From assembly GCA_028023455.1 (NCBI GenBank), contig JAQFVV010013326.1, positions 92,741 to 156,740 on the forward strand: DNA of 64,000 bases. The letters run 5' to 3'. Under the pieces are notes generated by a model, which was not told the origin of the DNA, ran no database searches, and saw only the letters and a program-made list of their open reading frames with translations. This DNA comes from Epiperipatus broadwayi (lineage: Eukaryota > Onychophora > Udeonychophora > Euonychophora > Peripatidae). Positions within the stretch are counted from its first letter, which is position 1, and each line of letters starts with the position of its first letter. Of the stretch, positions 26,972 to 38,773 are shown one piece after another. The translations under genes were made by a program, and so were the position numbers.

Positions 26972-27600
26972 TTAAGTAGATGGATAATTTCTCTGTACAA
27001 CATTAAAATTTTTCAGATTATCTTCCAATGAACAAATCATTGCTAAAGATAGAATGAAAACAGCATCTACTATTAAAGATTGTTGTGCAATACCCTTGAC
27101 AGGATTGTGACAAAAAGTGTCAGCAACTTTATTTTCTAAACCTAGATGATAAATGATGCTAGGATTTAAATTTTTGTAGAAAAATATTCCGATGAATGAA
27201 CTGATCATTGTTTAAATAATATCTATTTAAAAATTGTAAAATTTTGTGTTCAATAATAACAATGACTTAAGAACCCAATAAATATTGTTTAAATTTATTA
27301 AATGCTCAAACAATGGCTTTGGTCATACTGTAATTCAATTTGGCACCTCTTAATGTTCTATTAATAAGATATAATATCTTGGGTTCTATTTGAAAAAGAG
27401 TACAAATCCCAAAACACATCCTCTCCCTATTTGATTAAACATAGAAAGGTGTATTAAAATTTGGATGTGGAAATATAATAGTATGTAAAAGTTTATCTTT
27501 GAGGATTTGAAAATGACTTTATTTTTGATCATTCCATTCCTGTTTTTGTTTTTTCTATAATAATTTAACCAAGGGTTCACTGTCTTGGGCAAATTTTTTG
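26972..27600 (-). pseudogene. Gypsy RNase H remnant
   Basis: The frame ending near 26,972 contains 'NPSIIYHLGLENKVADTFCHNPV', which corresponds to the Gypsy RNase H terminus (pattern 'yhpGkeNxvADaLSRxP'). Upstream (27,592-27,386) 'FNQIGRGCVLGFVL' corresponds to the start of the domain. The LSR-type motif has become FCH and the frame is interrupted between the two pieces. Confidence 0.65.
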
Positions 27601-27779
27601 TCTAGAATCTATGATAAAAATTGTATATCCCTAAAAAGGATCTTAACTGCTTCCTATTATTACAAGTAGAAAAATTTTCAATTGCTTGGATCTTATCTAG
27701 ATGAAATTGGGTTCCTATTTTTCTCATTACAAATCCTAAAAATGTTATCTCTTCATTGACAAAAGTGCTTTTTTTCAAC

Positions 27780-28365
27780 TTAGTCTTAATTTTCTTATCA
27801 TAGCATTCCTGTTAAAAAAGTTTAAATGTAAAAGATATTCTTCTATATTATGGGTTACCATAACAACTTTGTCTACATACATGACTATGATGATTTTAAT
27901 ATTATCTGATAAAATGTTATATTATCATCTTATTAACCCTGTCATACTATTTAATAAACCAAATAGCTTCCTTTGAAGCATGTATAAATATCTTTCATAT
28001 TTGAAAGCTGTATATTTTCTATCTTCAGGATGAAAAGATATTTGCTAATAACTCTGCAAGATTGACTATAATAAATATGATCTTATCTCTAAATTTTTTC
28101 AAAAGATTTATATTGAGAGTAACATATCTCACTTAGATATAGTGGTATTATTCAATTGTCTAGCAGCCAAAAATAACTGTAGGGATCCACCTTTCTTTTT
28201 CACTAGTAGTAATGGATTATTATATGAAGAAGGATTCTTTTGTATGATAATCTTCTCAAGCATTTTATCAATTTGTTTCTTTAATTCTTTTTTATGCTGG
28301 CAGCATGTTGTATAAAACCTATACTGATAATGTGTTTCATCTTTATCGTGATATAGAGTGTATAT
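27780..28365 (-). pseudogene. Gypsy reverse transcriptase remnant
   Basis: The N-terminal part is well preserved on the minus strand: 'KKELKKQIDKMLEKIIIQ', then 'NPLLLVKKKGGSLQ'. After stops come 'HPEDRKYTAF' and 'LFGLLNS' (palm motifs), then 'IKIIIVMYVDKVVMVTHNIEEYLLHL', where the catalytic YVDD is YVDK. The loss of one catalytic Asp and several stops make it dead. Confidence 0.75.
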
Positions 28366-28383
28366 TCAGTTATAAAACAAGGC

Positions 28384-28985
28384 TTATTGGAAAACACTCA
28401 GGAATATCACACTGATGACTTTCATGGTTCTAAGCCTAACTTTGATCACATAACCTTCAATTATTTCTTTTAAAAAGGAAATTGTTGGAGATAAAAATTG
28501 CTCAATATTAACAATGTTCATCTCTTCATGATTACAAATGATAATAACCTTTTCATAAGCTAAAATGCAACCATAATGGTGAAGAAAATCACAATCCAAA
28601 ATTATGTCATGAACCAATCCATGCATCATTAAAAAGACATCTTTTGTATTTTGTTGCCAAAAAAAAAAAAACTTTAATTTTCTTTCCACTAGCTAAAATA
28701 ATTTGAGTTTGTTTTAAAAGTAATGTAGAAAGATTGATATTTCAAAATATTTTGGAAAAAAAATTCTTGATGAATACTTGAAATCTGGCTGCCTGCCTCT
28801 CTTAAAGCCTTAGTGGAGATATTTTCTAAAGTAATTATGATTAAAGGGCAATTTTGAGTATAATCACTAGTTATTTCTTGTTCAAATTCGATAGTTGTAT
28901 TATTTAAATTATTTATAGTTGGTTTTATGTTCAATTTAATGTCTCTTGTGACATGTGTAGAGCCCTGTAGTAAGGAACATTTCAT
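28384..28985 (-). pseudogene. Gypsy retropepsin (aspartic protease) remnant
   Basis: Two abutting frames. The upstream frame (28,985-28,689) has 'PLIIITLENISTKALREAGSQIS', aligning with the retropepsin active-site block; the expected Asp-Ser/Thr-Gly is Glu-Ala-Gly, so the catalytic Asp is gone. The downstream frame (28,689-28,384) has 'HDIILDCDFLHHYGCILAY', the conserved 'ILGxDFLxxYG' flap-side block. A frameshift near 28,689 separates them. Confidence 0.7.
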
Positions 28986-30216
28986 TGAGGTCTCTATTAG
29001 TTTTATGAGGCTGTAGATGATACTGAAACAGCATGTTATGGTAGTGTTGGATTTGTTATATTCTATGGAAGTGATATATTATCATAATTTTGAGCTTGTA
29101 GGTAAGTTTTATTACATAAGTTCATAGGCAGTTTTTAAGGACAATTGTTATTATGCCTTCTAAGTCATCACCATGGCCAATTATGCCTTTGTGGTTCTGC
29201 ATGCTTACTTAAAGTCTCATTTTAAAATGTTAATCTGATGTTTCTTTCCCTATATTTTTGTTGTAGGTCTTCCATATCTATGTTATTTAAGAATTGAGTC
29301 ACATCTTCAATAGTGATTCTATCAGAAGCACAAAGGATTTATTGCATCCATCTAGACAGGGTATGTCTAATGGTCTTTATAATTTGATATTTATATAAAG
29401 ACTATACTGTATCTGTTCTAAGTCTTTATAATTGATAGTAAACAAATTGAGTTAAATTATCTTCATGAATTAATACTACACCCTTCTTAAGACACCTGAT
29501 GACACATGTCATTCTGCCTCTCTTCACTCCAAAATCTGTTTAATAAGGCTTCATAGTAATCTCTAAATGTAATAGATTTAATAAATAAAGACTTACCAAT
29601 TTTTAACACACCCATATAGGTTAGGATTTGGAGTACCAATCTTTTCATTTTCATTCAACCATGAAAATAAAATAATTCTTGTAATGTTGTTAAATGCTCT
29701 ATAGGGTGTCTCCCAATGCCACATTTAAATGTCTTAAGCCTAATTAATTTGGATATGGTATTGTAATTTTGTAGCTGACTACCTTTATATTATGCTATCA
29801 CTTAATATTCCAGCTTTATTCAATAAAAAGTTTGTGGATAGGTGGCAATAAGATATCTCATTTAATTGGAGATATCACAATATTATTTTTCACTTCGACT
29901 TACTATGCTTTTATTATAAGGCTTTATTAAACTATGAGATTTATTTACTTCATCTTCAATTTGACTTTTAATCTCTATTATAAGACTTGGATTTTTGTTT
30001 GATACTCTTCTTTAAAATTCCTCTTTATGACATCAATTCGTTTTTTTTTTATTTTGCCTAAATTCTCTATTTTTTTTCTAGTGTATTTATAGTCTTAATT
30101 ACCTTATTTAATTCACTTTTATTAATTCCAGGTCATTTACATTAAATTGTATTATATTTAATTCCATAATTCAACTGATTCTCCTCAGTTTGAATTTCTA
30201 ATCTTTTGATTTCCTC

Positions 30217-30477
30217 TTATTTGTTCTGTAATTTCTCTATCTCCTTATTATTTTCATGCTGACATTTATTTATCTTAGCTTCTAAAACTTTTCTCTTATT
30301 CTGACAACCTAATTTATATTTTTCAACTTTAGTTTCCATCTTTTCAGCCCATGTCTGTTTTTTTTCTATGGAATTTTCCAATTTTTTGATTTTGACTTCC
30401 ATTTGATCTTTAAATTCCTTCATTTTCTTTTTTAATTCATTAACTTTAATTACCAGATTTGTACTTGTTCTTGTCAT
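30217..30477 (-). pseudogene. Gypsy Gag N-terminal coiled coil
   Basis: An 86-residue frame rich in Lys and Glu with heptad-like Leu/Val/Ile/Met spacing ('VNELKKKMKEFKDQMEVKI', 'KMETKVEKYKLGC'). Its position just upstream of the Gag body and the protease suggests the oligomerising N-terminal part of Gag. Coiled coils have little sequence specificity, so the assignment depends on context. Confidence 0.5.
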
Positions 30478-30671
30478 ATTTTTAGTTCCTGTATTAATTC
30501 TATATGCAGAAATTCAATTTCTTGCTTTAATTTATTTTCTACTACATACTGACCCTCCTCTATTTTCATTATTAAGATTCCCTGGCTTTTTATAGATTGA
30601 CAACTTCCATATTTCTCAATTTTTTTATTTCATAAATAATTTCATATAAATAAAGATACAATAAAAGACAA

Positions 30672-30740
30672 ATAACCCCCAAGATGCATTTCATGTGGAA
30701 CCAGCACTCATTAGTTGGGCCAGGTCATTATCTCTCATAT
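30672..30740 (-). ncRNA. Decayed hammerhead ribozyme relic
   Basis: The minus strand shows CCCAA, CTAATGA (CTGATGA with G5 changed), a damaged stem II (GTGCTGG...CACAT), GAAA, then TTGGG that can still pair with CCCAA. The surrounding 'GATAATGACC' and 'CATATATATGAGAG' pieces resemble the dispersed hammerhead repeats. It lies just outside the Gypsy Gag end. G5 is essential, so it is inactive. Confidence 0.5.
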
Positions 30741-31329
30741 ATATATCTTTATCATGAAGAGTATTTATGTAGAGCAACCTGTCTCATTTTTATTCTCAAG
30801 CGTTAATTTACTCCTCTCCCAACTTTTACGTTATCAACTTTTTGATAAACACGTAATGATTATTACTAATCATTTATCCTTTTAACTGCTAATTATATTA
30901 TTGGTTGTATGAGGTAAAAATCAAATCTTTTAATTGGCCAACTCACAAACTGAAGACAAAGCCTATTGTTAAAACATATTCGCCTATAATATTAAATTCA
31001 ACTCAGATACGTTTATAAAAAATATATTATTAATTTTTCAGGTTATGAAGAGAATGAAAGTTCTTTCAAAAATAAATTGCTATTTATTTATTCTAAAATA
31101 TTCAATTTTGGCAACATAAAAGCTATAATATAAACAAAAAGATCGACTTTTACGTTATAGAAAAGTAAATATTTCTTTTTACTACATCTTCAATATTTTT
31201 ACTAAAATCTTCAATATTTTTCGAAAATAATTTTGTTTTTTTATTATTCTCTCTGAAAATAATTTTTAATCTCCATAAATATAATTTTATAATACTTAAA
31301 ATTGGATTCGAAATGAAAATCTCAGCGTT

Positions 31330-31560
31330 TTTCTTTATTTTCTTTGATCAGGCGGTTTCTTTGTTCTTTCTAGCCAATCAGAATGTCTTTTTCAGCTGAG
31401 AGCTTGCTAAGAACCAATCACAAATAATGTTCTTTCTTTGTTTAGGTTTAAATGCGTTTTTTTAAATTTTTTACTTGTAAAATAAGTCGGAAGAGGTCAC
31501 AATCTTACAGAACTTTTAAAAACCTCTTCAAAACGTATCGAACTCATTTTTTAGCATAAG
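31330..31560. promoter_or_regulatory. Two CCAAT boxes in a slightly GC-richer patch
   Basis: GCCAATCAG at 31,373 and ACCAATCAC at 31,413 are strong CCAAT-box matches 40 bp apart, near GGCGG (31,351) and CGGAAG (31,489, an ETS-type site). This could be a promoter or the regulatory part of an old LTR of the adjacent Gypsy element, whose Gag begins about 0.9 kb away on the minus strand. Confidence 0.25.
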
Positions 31561-32095
31561 GATCGGCTGAGTTAGAGTGATGTCAGATGTCTATGAGGAG
31601 GCTCATAGAAATTTTCTCTAACACAGATATAAACTTTAATCCAAGTTAACAATTAATATATCTGATTTTCAGCAGACACACATGGCTATGTTTTATTTTT
31701 ACCTGATTCTTGTTATATTTTTCCAAGCTTGTTTTCATTTTTTGTTTGAACTCTTCCTGGCTTTCTTTTATTTCTGCCTAATTCGTGTCAGTGGTTTTTT
31801 TTTAGTTTTGGTCTCAATTCATGTTTGAGGTCTTTCTTTTAACTTGTTAAATGTGTCAACATTGACCTTATAAATTCATCTTAATCTGTTTTTGAAAATG
31901 AACTGAATTTTAGTTATTTCTTTTTCCTACTTAATATTTCTAATCCTATCTGACTTACCATGTTTTAGTTTATAATTATATTTATGATTTCATTTAAAGG
32001 AGAGAACATGAAGTTTCTTCTCACCTGAAAATTCTAGGCTGAATGAATGAATGCGTCATTTCTTCTTATGCTTAACTTAATATCTCTATTCTTAC

Positions 32096-32205
32096 ATCAC
32101 AATTAATTATGTAATTTTATATATATACAGGAGACAGGAGACCCTCCTTATATCACAATTAATTATGTAATTTTATATATATACAGGAGACAGGAGACCC
32201 TCCTA
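32096..32205. repeat. Two perfect tandem copies of a 56-bp unit
   Basis: The units at 32,096-32,151 and 32,152-32,205 are identical, including 'GGAGACAGGAGACCCTCCT'. The GGAG/CTCC ends of that block could form a small hairpin. The identity indicates recent duplication. Confidence 0.85.
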
Positions 32206-33990
32206 ATATAGACTATTATATTAGCATCATTTTTAAATCATGATTAATTCACTCATGCATCATGATATTTCTCAAACTAATGTATGTTTTTTATTTTAAA
32301 TTATATCTTTCTCATTGATATCTAGAATAAGTTTTTAATTATTCCCAAAAGATTTCGTGTTGTTCCATTCTCAATAAACTCATACAGAAAGTGTTAAATG
32401 TTTCTCATAAATTGTTCTAGAAAATATATACGAAACAATGCACATTCAACAAATTAATAAGATAATGTCAAATATATTTCACTATTCACTTAGGATTATT
32501 TTATAAAAAGACTTTGATAAATATTCAAAAATAAGCCCACATTTTTTGGAGCTTTACTGAGATACAGCACATATTTTGGTGCTTTAAAATTATAAATACA
32601 AATTTTAATTTTTATTATAATTTGTTAAGCCCAAGTATTACTATCAGGTACTTTATCTTCATGTACATTTTTTCATGCATACTTTATAACTCTAATATCT
32701 ATTAACTTGTGCATCATCACATTGATCTCCAGAAAATAAACTGTAACAATTCAACAAGCTACTATAAAATTTAACCTATCAAGAAAACATAAGTACAAAA
32801 TTAAAATAATTATTATGATTTGAATCATTATTAGTTATCCAATATAATACTAATTATAGACAAATATGACTTATAATAATTATGATCATTGATTAACTAT
32901 TTTATTCCTGTACATTTTTCTCTTTATAACTCTATCTCAAAGGTTTTTATTGATCAACACAATCATGATACATCCATAATATGTAGGATAATTTCATAAA
33001 GTGTTTTTTTCTCGAGCACCATGTTTAATACCAAAATATGACAGACATCACCCATATTAAATAAAATGTTCTTTTTTCAAACTCAGATAGGTGACCAAAC
33101 TGTAATGGATCAAATAGTCATACATTTATATTAATCAATCTTCAATTATGAGCAGCCAAACAAAATGTAACAATATAATTCAGGCAGTATGGATTTTATA
33201 GTCCCATAATTTGCTGTCCAAAATATAATAGTAAATATTATTATTGTAAATTACTATTATAATGTGCCTAATACATTGATGACTAAAAATATCTCTGTCC
33301 ATTGCCAGTACATGATTTTATTCATGCCTTATATTATGTAACAATAATATAAGTGATATTTCTATATGCAAAAAATTAAGTAAGGGCTTATTCTTTATTG
33401 TACAATATTATTATTAAGCCAAAAATTACATTAGTCAATATGTAATGGACAATGTTTAAAGATAAAACTTAATTCTTTATATTTGTACCTAATTTATAAA
33501 ATATTTTGCTATTTACTCTTAATAATGCAAATCCAATATATAAAACTATAATTTTATTATAATATTTTGCATGAAACTAAATTTATATAAATTAGAATTA
33601 TTAAGGATTCATGCATTTATCAGGTGCCAGTAAATCTACAAATCATTAAATATTTAATAACTATGTAATTTAAGAGTAAGGTATCTATAACTTAATAAAT
33701 ATGTAACATGAAGTGTAGGTGATAAATGAATAAATTTAGAAATAGGTGATCTATTACTTAATAGATAGATAAAGTGAGGAATAAATGGATCAATATCTTA
33801 TAAAAGAGAATCAAATGATATATTGATTAATAATCATATACAAATTTATTAATGTGATATTATAAAGAAAATTATATTAACAAGCATAAATATTACATAT
33901 TCACTATATTACAATCTATTTTGAATCTATCACAATTTCTAAAATGTCTATTTGCATTTAAATAATATCCTGATATATATATATTTCTAT
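32206..33990. other. AT-rich intergenic DNA
   Basis: Nothing recognisable on either strand apart from A/T-rich sequence. Confidence 0.6.
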
Positions 33991-33992
33991 AG

Positions 33993-34905
33993 TCATAACA
34001 ACTGGTTAGAACATACCATATTTCTCACTAACATTCAGACATAAATACTTTTAATAGCTTTTTTTTTTAAAGTTTCAAAAAAATGTTAATTATAATTTTC
34101 AAAAGTTCATCAGTATTTGTCGATCCAGCTGACATCTTTTAGTATTCCTTCAACTACAGTTCCATTTGCTTTTGTCCTCTGTAGAGTTCCAATGATGATA
34201 ATAATGCTTCCATGTATACTATTTCTAAATAATATCCAGCTATTTTCAATTTCATTAGGTTCTTTCTTTTCATATACATGTCCAGATATAAATAGTTTTA
34301 AATTACTTAGCCTAGTATTAGCATATGTTAAAGAAATGATCTGCTTTGATTGTTTTTCATTCCATTCATGGTCATGCAGATATTAATCAAGAAAGATCAA
34401 TGTCGTTTCTTTGAAAAATTTAGTGACAGGTCATTTTGATTTGTTGTACAAATTTATAAAACTTTAAGTAATTCATGAAAAAATATTGATCTCACAGAAG
34501 TAAAAAAAAAAAAGCTATATCTCATCATTTAACAACAATGCATTCTTCTTCTTTCATAAAAATTTGCACATGATATTTTTTTTTTTATACAGTGAAAAAA
34601 AGTTTATTATTGAATACAATAAAATAATCATTTTTATTTTAATTCAAATAAAATATTTCTTTTAAAATCAAGATGCATACAACTTTTTTCAATTATTTTT
34701 TTTTTTTAAATATTTCTTTTACACTTACATTCCTACTTGCATTCATTCTGAGTTAGCAGCTATTTTTATTTATTTTTTTTAAAAAATATTTTAACTATTT
34801 TAATATTAACTATATTAAACGTTATATAAACAAATGATTTATTATTGTTTTCTTTATTTACAATTTAATATTATGGATGGATATGTGATGGATTTACATG
34901 TCCCA
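33993..34905. repeat. Unidentified dispersed repeat, copy 2
   Basis: Same-orientation relative of 23,235-24,330. Around 34,117-34,386 both strands are open for about 90 codons. The minus-strand reading contains 'YANTRLSNLKLFISGHVYEKK' near 34,300 and 'GTLQRTKANGTVVEGILKDV' near 34,150, the more protein-like of the two. I do not recognise it. The copy at 23.2 kb is frameshifted in the same place. Confidence 0.6.
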
Positions 34906-35560
34906 ATATATATATATGGGGTGTATGTGTGGATAAGTATAATAATCAGTGATACTTGATTATCTGTATATATAACAAATTATGCACAATTATATATCTG
35001 CATGAAAGAAGAAAAAAACATTCAATATAGATGTCATTATTTAACCAAGTGCATTTTCAGTGTTGTGCAACATCATGATAGTTTCTGGATATTCAACTTT
35101 AAATGTTGCAATGAATATTTAATGTATTTACCAAAAGTGGATGATGTTAACTGTGAGAGAGCAAAAATTTGGCAGTTGCAAATGAAACTATAATAATTTG
35201 ATATTGATGAATATTGATCAACAGTGATATGAAGTTGTGAGAATTTATGATGAGAGGCCAACTGAAGAGTGCTTGTTTAGCCAGAAATGCATTTGCAAGT
35301 GTCCATCTTTTTCGGAAATCTTCACATGTTTTAAGTAGATGTGGCAGAAGAAAAATTTTAAATATGGAATAGGACAGAATTATGCTTTTATTCATTTGAA
35401 ACTAAATGTATAATTTTATCAGGATTTATTTACTTGTTATATTTATATACATTTCTCTTTAATATATGTGTCTGCATTCTGAATTAAATATTTCCATGGA
35501 TGATTATTATAATAAAGAATGAAAATGAGAAGATAATATTCCTGTAAATAAATATACCCT
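34906..35560. other. AT-rich DNA with a possible hammerhead relic
   Basis: At 35,258-35,300 the plus strand has CCAA, CTGAAGA, GTGCTTGTTTAGCCA, GAAA, TGCATTTGC. This matches the layout of the dispersed hammerheads with a T-to-A change in the core. The overlapping open frames on both strands have no recognised motif. Confidence 0.3.
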
Positions 35561-35562
35561 TT

Positions 35563-35687
35563 AACCTTTGATGGTACCAAGAAATTATTAAATACTACTA
35601 ATTGACAATTCCTGAAGCCTAAACTGATTTGGCCTCAGGAATTATCAATTAGTAGTAATTGATAATTTGTTGCTACCATCAAAGGTT
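35563..35687. repeat. Near-perfect 57-bp hairpin with 11-nt loop
   Basis: Left arm 35,563-35,619 begins AACCTTTGATGGTA and ends CCTGAAGCC. Right arm 35,631-35,687 begins GGCCTCAGG and ends TACCATCAAAGGTT. Only a few mismatches interrupt the pairing. It is a compact MITE or a long RNA hairpin; length and loop would also fit a precursor of small RNAs. No flanking target duplication is obvious. Confidence 0.8.
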
Positions 35688-35689
35688 AT

Positions 35690-36500
35690 TTATATTTACA
35701 TGGATGTTATTAGCTCTTTATCAATGTTTATTATATAAACATTCATACACACACACATATATATATATTAAAATAAACATCAGGGTCATATAATACAATC
35801 TGTAAGAGCAACGTGGCAATATAACACAAATGTATCAATTAAGTTGTTATTTTTATTTAATAAAAGGAATTTCTTCAGCTAGATATTAAATGTTATAACT
35901 TGCAAGTGTGAAATTAATTGAATTTTAAATATTCACAATAATAATGTAATTTTAGCATTACTTTATTTTACAAGGCAGAAATACTAAATACTAATTTTCA
36001 ACATCCCTAGGAATGACAAAAGTATTAATTGAATGTAAATAAATATTTACTTATAGATAAATATAGCTGAAAATATTTATCATGTATTACGAAAAAAATC
36101 TTCCATAGAAATACCATGATAAAGACTTAAAAACATCTAAATTAATACTTTTATCCAACAAAATATCTTTTTTACTCACTACTAGATGTTGAGTTTGAAT
36201 TTTTTATTATATATAATATCTAATGCCTATCATAAGAGACTCCCTTTTATTGGCTAAAAATAATAATTTGGGTACTAATAGTTATGAAATCCTAACTATT
36301 CTTTTTTACAATTATTTTTATTTATCTTTGGGCATAAGCTATTATTTATTTATATTAAATGCATTACTATTTAAAGCTTTAATACTACTTTAATTTGTGA
36401 CCTTTTAGGCATTACAATTGTGCTATAATTGCTATCTATCAGTAACTTTATATATAATGTTGCATGATAAATTGTTCTGCTTTTCCTGCAGCTTCAGCTT

Positions 36501-36531
<31 letters not shown>

Positions 36532-36850
36532 CCGAGACAAAGTCGGTATATGTAAACACACACACACTCAAGCAATGTAAAATACTCTATTTCATTTTCT
36601 TACAACTTATGATAAAAAATAGAGATAGTTTTCTTTCCATACTTTCTAAAATACACTTGTAAAATAAAATATTAATATGTCTGATTAAATAGTTTAAGGC
36701 TTTAACATAATTTACTAAATAATATTCTCTAAAAAATGAAAAATAATATGCCATTATAAATATCAATAAATAATTTATACTTGTATATGCCGCGGGGGTA
36801 ACTAAAAAGGGATATTTTAAAATTATAATTGTAGTAAAAGTAAAAGCTTA
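35690..36850. other. AT-rich intergenic DNA
   Basis: Contains (CA)n/(TA)n near 35,748-35,768 and (TA)n at 36,505-36,526. No coding feature. Confidence 0.6.
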
Positions 36851-36851
36851 T

Positions 36852-38018
36852 AGAAATGATTTTGAGAAAGATTAAATGCTCGACTTTTAGCTAATGTAAA
36901 TTACATTGTTCTCGTAAGACATGCACACACGCATGCATCCAAGGTGTGAATGAATATAAGTTTGTTAACTGAGATTGCAATATGAGATTGCCTAAACATA
37001 AGATTGCCTTAAGCACATGGATTGAGTAGGACACGGACCCCAATGACAACTCTAAGAACATGGAACTCTGGGGGGAGATTCGATCCTCAGATAAGATCCA
37101 ACCCATATAAATATCAAGCAAAATCTAAAAAAAATATATGTTATATGTTGTTAAGAGAAGCTAAGTCAAATTGTCAATTTTTTTTGTTCAATTTTCTCAA
37201 AGCTCAATTTAATTCAAAATACTTCGTTTGTGCTATCCGTTTTCAAGATGATCGATATGAAATTAATATTTAGAGCGTCGACTGTCATGAGGGGCTAGGA
37301 AACCCTTCAGTGATTGATCGACGCTCCGCCACCAGAACATCTCCGTCGCTATGAATACTTAATAATATTACCATCTAAAATTAGTGCTCCAACCAGTTCA
37401 ATAATGTTCCGTGAAATACATGAATCATCCTGATTTATTACGCTCAACTTTAAAAGAAATGAACAACCTCCTTATGGAAAACATCATCTCCCATGTTCCA
37501 ACCTCCACTTAATTAGAAGCAGCGGAAGAATAAGCCAAAATCCTAGGTAAACACTTTATTTTTTATGCTTTCATTCATTCCATACGTAAACTTTTAAAAA
37601 AGGCAATCTCATAATTAACTAACTTTGATTTCGTAAATTAAACTATAAAATATTCCGTAATTCATTATATTTAAAAACTTATTATTGTAACTTATTATTG
37701 TAATCTCAACATTCGTAAAATCAAACACTATGCAATTCCTAAAATTTAAATCTCAGGACTTTTCAAATATGAACTTTGACCCTAATTTATTATCCTATAA
37801 TTGATAACACTTACCTTCAAAAAAAATGTATAAAAGGAAATTTATATTCTATCATCCATATTTTATGATATATAATATGTTCTTTTCTGTGCGAGTGCGT
37901 AAATGCGTGTGTGTGCGTGTAAATAAAACTTTTAACCAATGTGCTTTTTTTTTATATTCAATAAATTTGTTCAGTATTTAAACAAGTCGAGCATTTCTCA
38001 AATCATTTCCTATAATTA
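36852..38018. mobile_element. Segment bounded by about 40-bp inverted repeats
   Basis: The left end contains 'GAAATGATTTTGAGAAA', a 5-bp spacer and AATGCTCGACTT (to about 36,887). The right end contains AAGTCGAGCATTT, then 'CTCAAATCATTTCC' (37,983-38,010), its reverse complement without the spacer. The 1.16-kb interior holds short frames and a structured palindrome at 37,272. It looks like a non-autonomous DNA element or an excised relic; the inner sequence gives no transposase. Confidence 0.45.
37272..37330. repeat. Nested hairpin with perfect 9-bp outer stem
   Basis: GAGCGTCGA at 37,273 and TCGACGCTC at 37,317 form a perfect outer stem. Inside, TGAGGGG and CCCTTCA form a second 7-bp stem (one G-T pair) around CTAGGAAA. 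GC content is far above the surroundings. It may be a structured RNA or part of the bounded mobile segment. I cannot match it to a known RNA class. Confidence 0.6.
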
Positions 38019-38339
38019 AATCTTTATTCTATTTTTCGTCTTGATTATTAATAAAGTTAGCATTTATTCATATAGTTAATTATATTACTTTAGATTTATT
38101 TTTCTTAAACCTTGTTGTTTTTTTTTTTTTTTTAAATGTCTCTTACAAACATTGTGCCGTAAGTCACGATGTTTATTTATTTATTTATTTATTCCGTAGT
38201 TAAAATAGATTTAAGAGTTGGGAGGGCCTATTATAAAATATAAATAAATGTCAATGAGTTGTAAATATAGCTGGAATAAATAATTCTACCGGACGGTATG
38301 ATATGGGGGGGATGATCTTATAAGCTTCTAATCGTTGAG

Positions 38340-38733
38340 AGATATAGACGAATAATCGTATTGGTCCTAAATAACCAATGACACGGTCCAATGCTTGGAT
38401 CGATCAGTTAGTTAATCAAGCATCCTCTCCATTGGTTATCATAGCGTCTTTTACCAGAATAGTAATTTTGAAAACAATTACATCGTGACCCTGAGCGACC
38501 CTATTGGTCCATGCTGGGAGTTTGAGCTTGTGGGCGGGATTAGACTTCGAAATCGTTTTGATATGACGTAAGGTGATGCGAGAAGTTAAATTGTAATTAA
38601 ATCATCGTATCTGGCGCCCCCTTGTATTGATAGTGAACAGTTATCGATAGAAGAAAATAAATAAAGCTTTACGCTATGTCATGTTTGTTTCGGAGCTCAC
38701 AATCCCTACTGATCGGAGACTAAGTGCCCGGTT

Positions 38734-38740
<7 letters not shown>
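38340..38740. promoter_or_regulatory. CCAAT-box cluster with GC box: promoter or solo-LTR-like region
   Basis: CCAAT boxes occur on one strand or the other at 38,360, 38,375, 38,388, 38,431 and 38,503, followed by GGGCGGG at 38,532. AATAAATAAA lies at about 38,651, and the region ends CCCGGTTACA directly before (TA)n at 38,737. Upstream regulatory boxes, a polyadenylation-type signal and a terminal CA are what an LTR would show, but no TG start or second copy is identifiable. CGGTTACA before (TA)n also occurs at 22,965. Confidence 0.4.

Positions 38741-38773
<33 letters not shown>

Larger units (their letters stand above)
25978..30477 (-). mobile_element. Ty3/Gypsy-type LTR retrotransposon, decayed, minus strand
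   Basis: Read on the minus strand the order is Gag coiled coil (30,477-30,217), Gag body (about 29,600-29,200), retropepsin (28,985-28,400), reverse transcriptase (about 28,365-27,780), RNase H (about 27,600-27,090), integrase (about 26,760-25,980). Protease, RT, RNase H, integrase is the Gypsy order; Copia has the integrase first. Stops and frameshifts break every domain. I could not find matching long terminal repeats at 25-26 kb and 30.5-31.7 kb, so both ends may have been lost. Confidence 0.75.

Noticed and set aside
25000-31700. Long terminal repeats flanking the Gypsy element
   Set aside because: I compared the regions on both sides by eye and found no matching direct repeats; they may be lost or too diverged to see.
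37272-37330. CAGTGA in the nested hairpin as an iron-responsive element
   Set aside because: The bases around CAGTGA do not form the required flanking stem with a bulged C.
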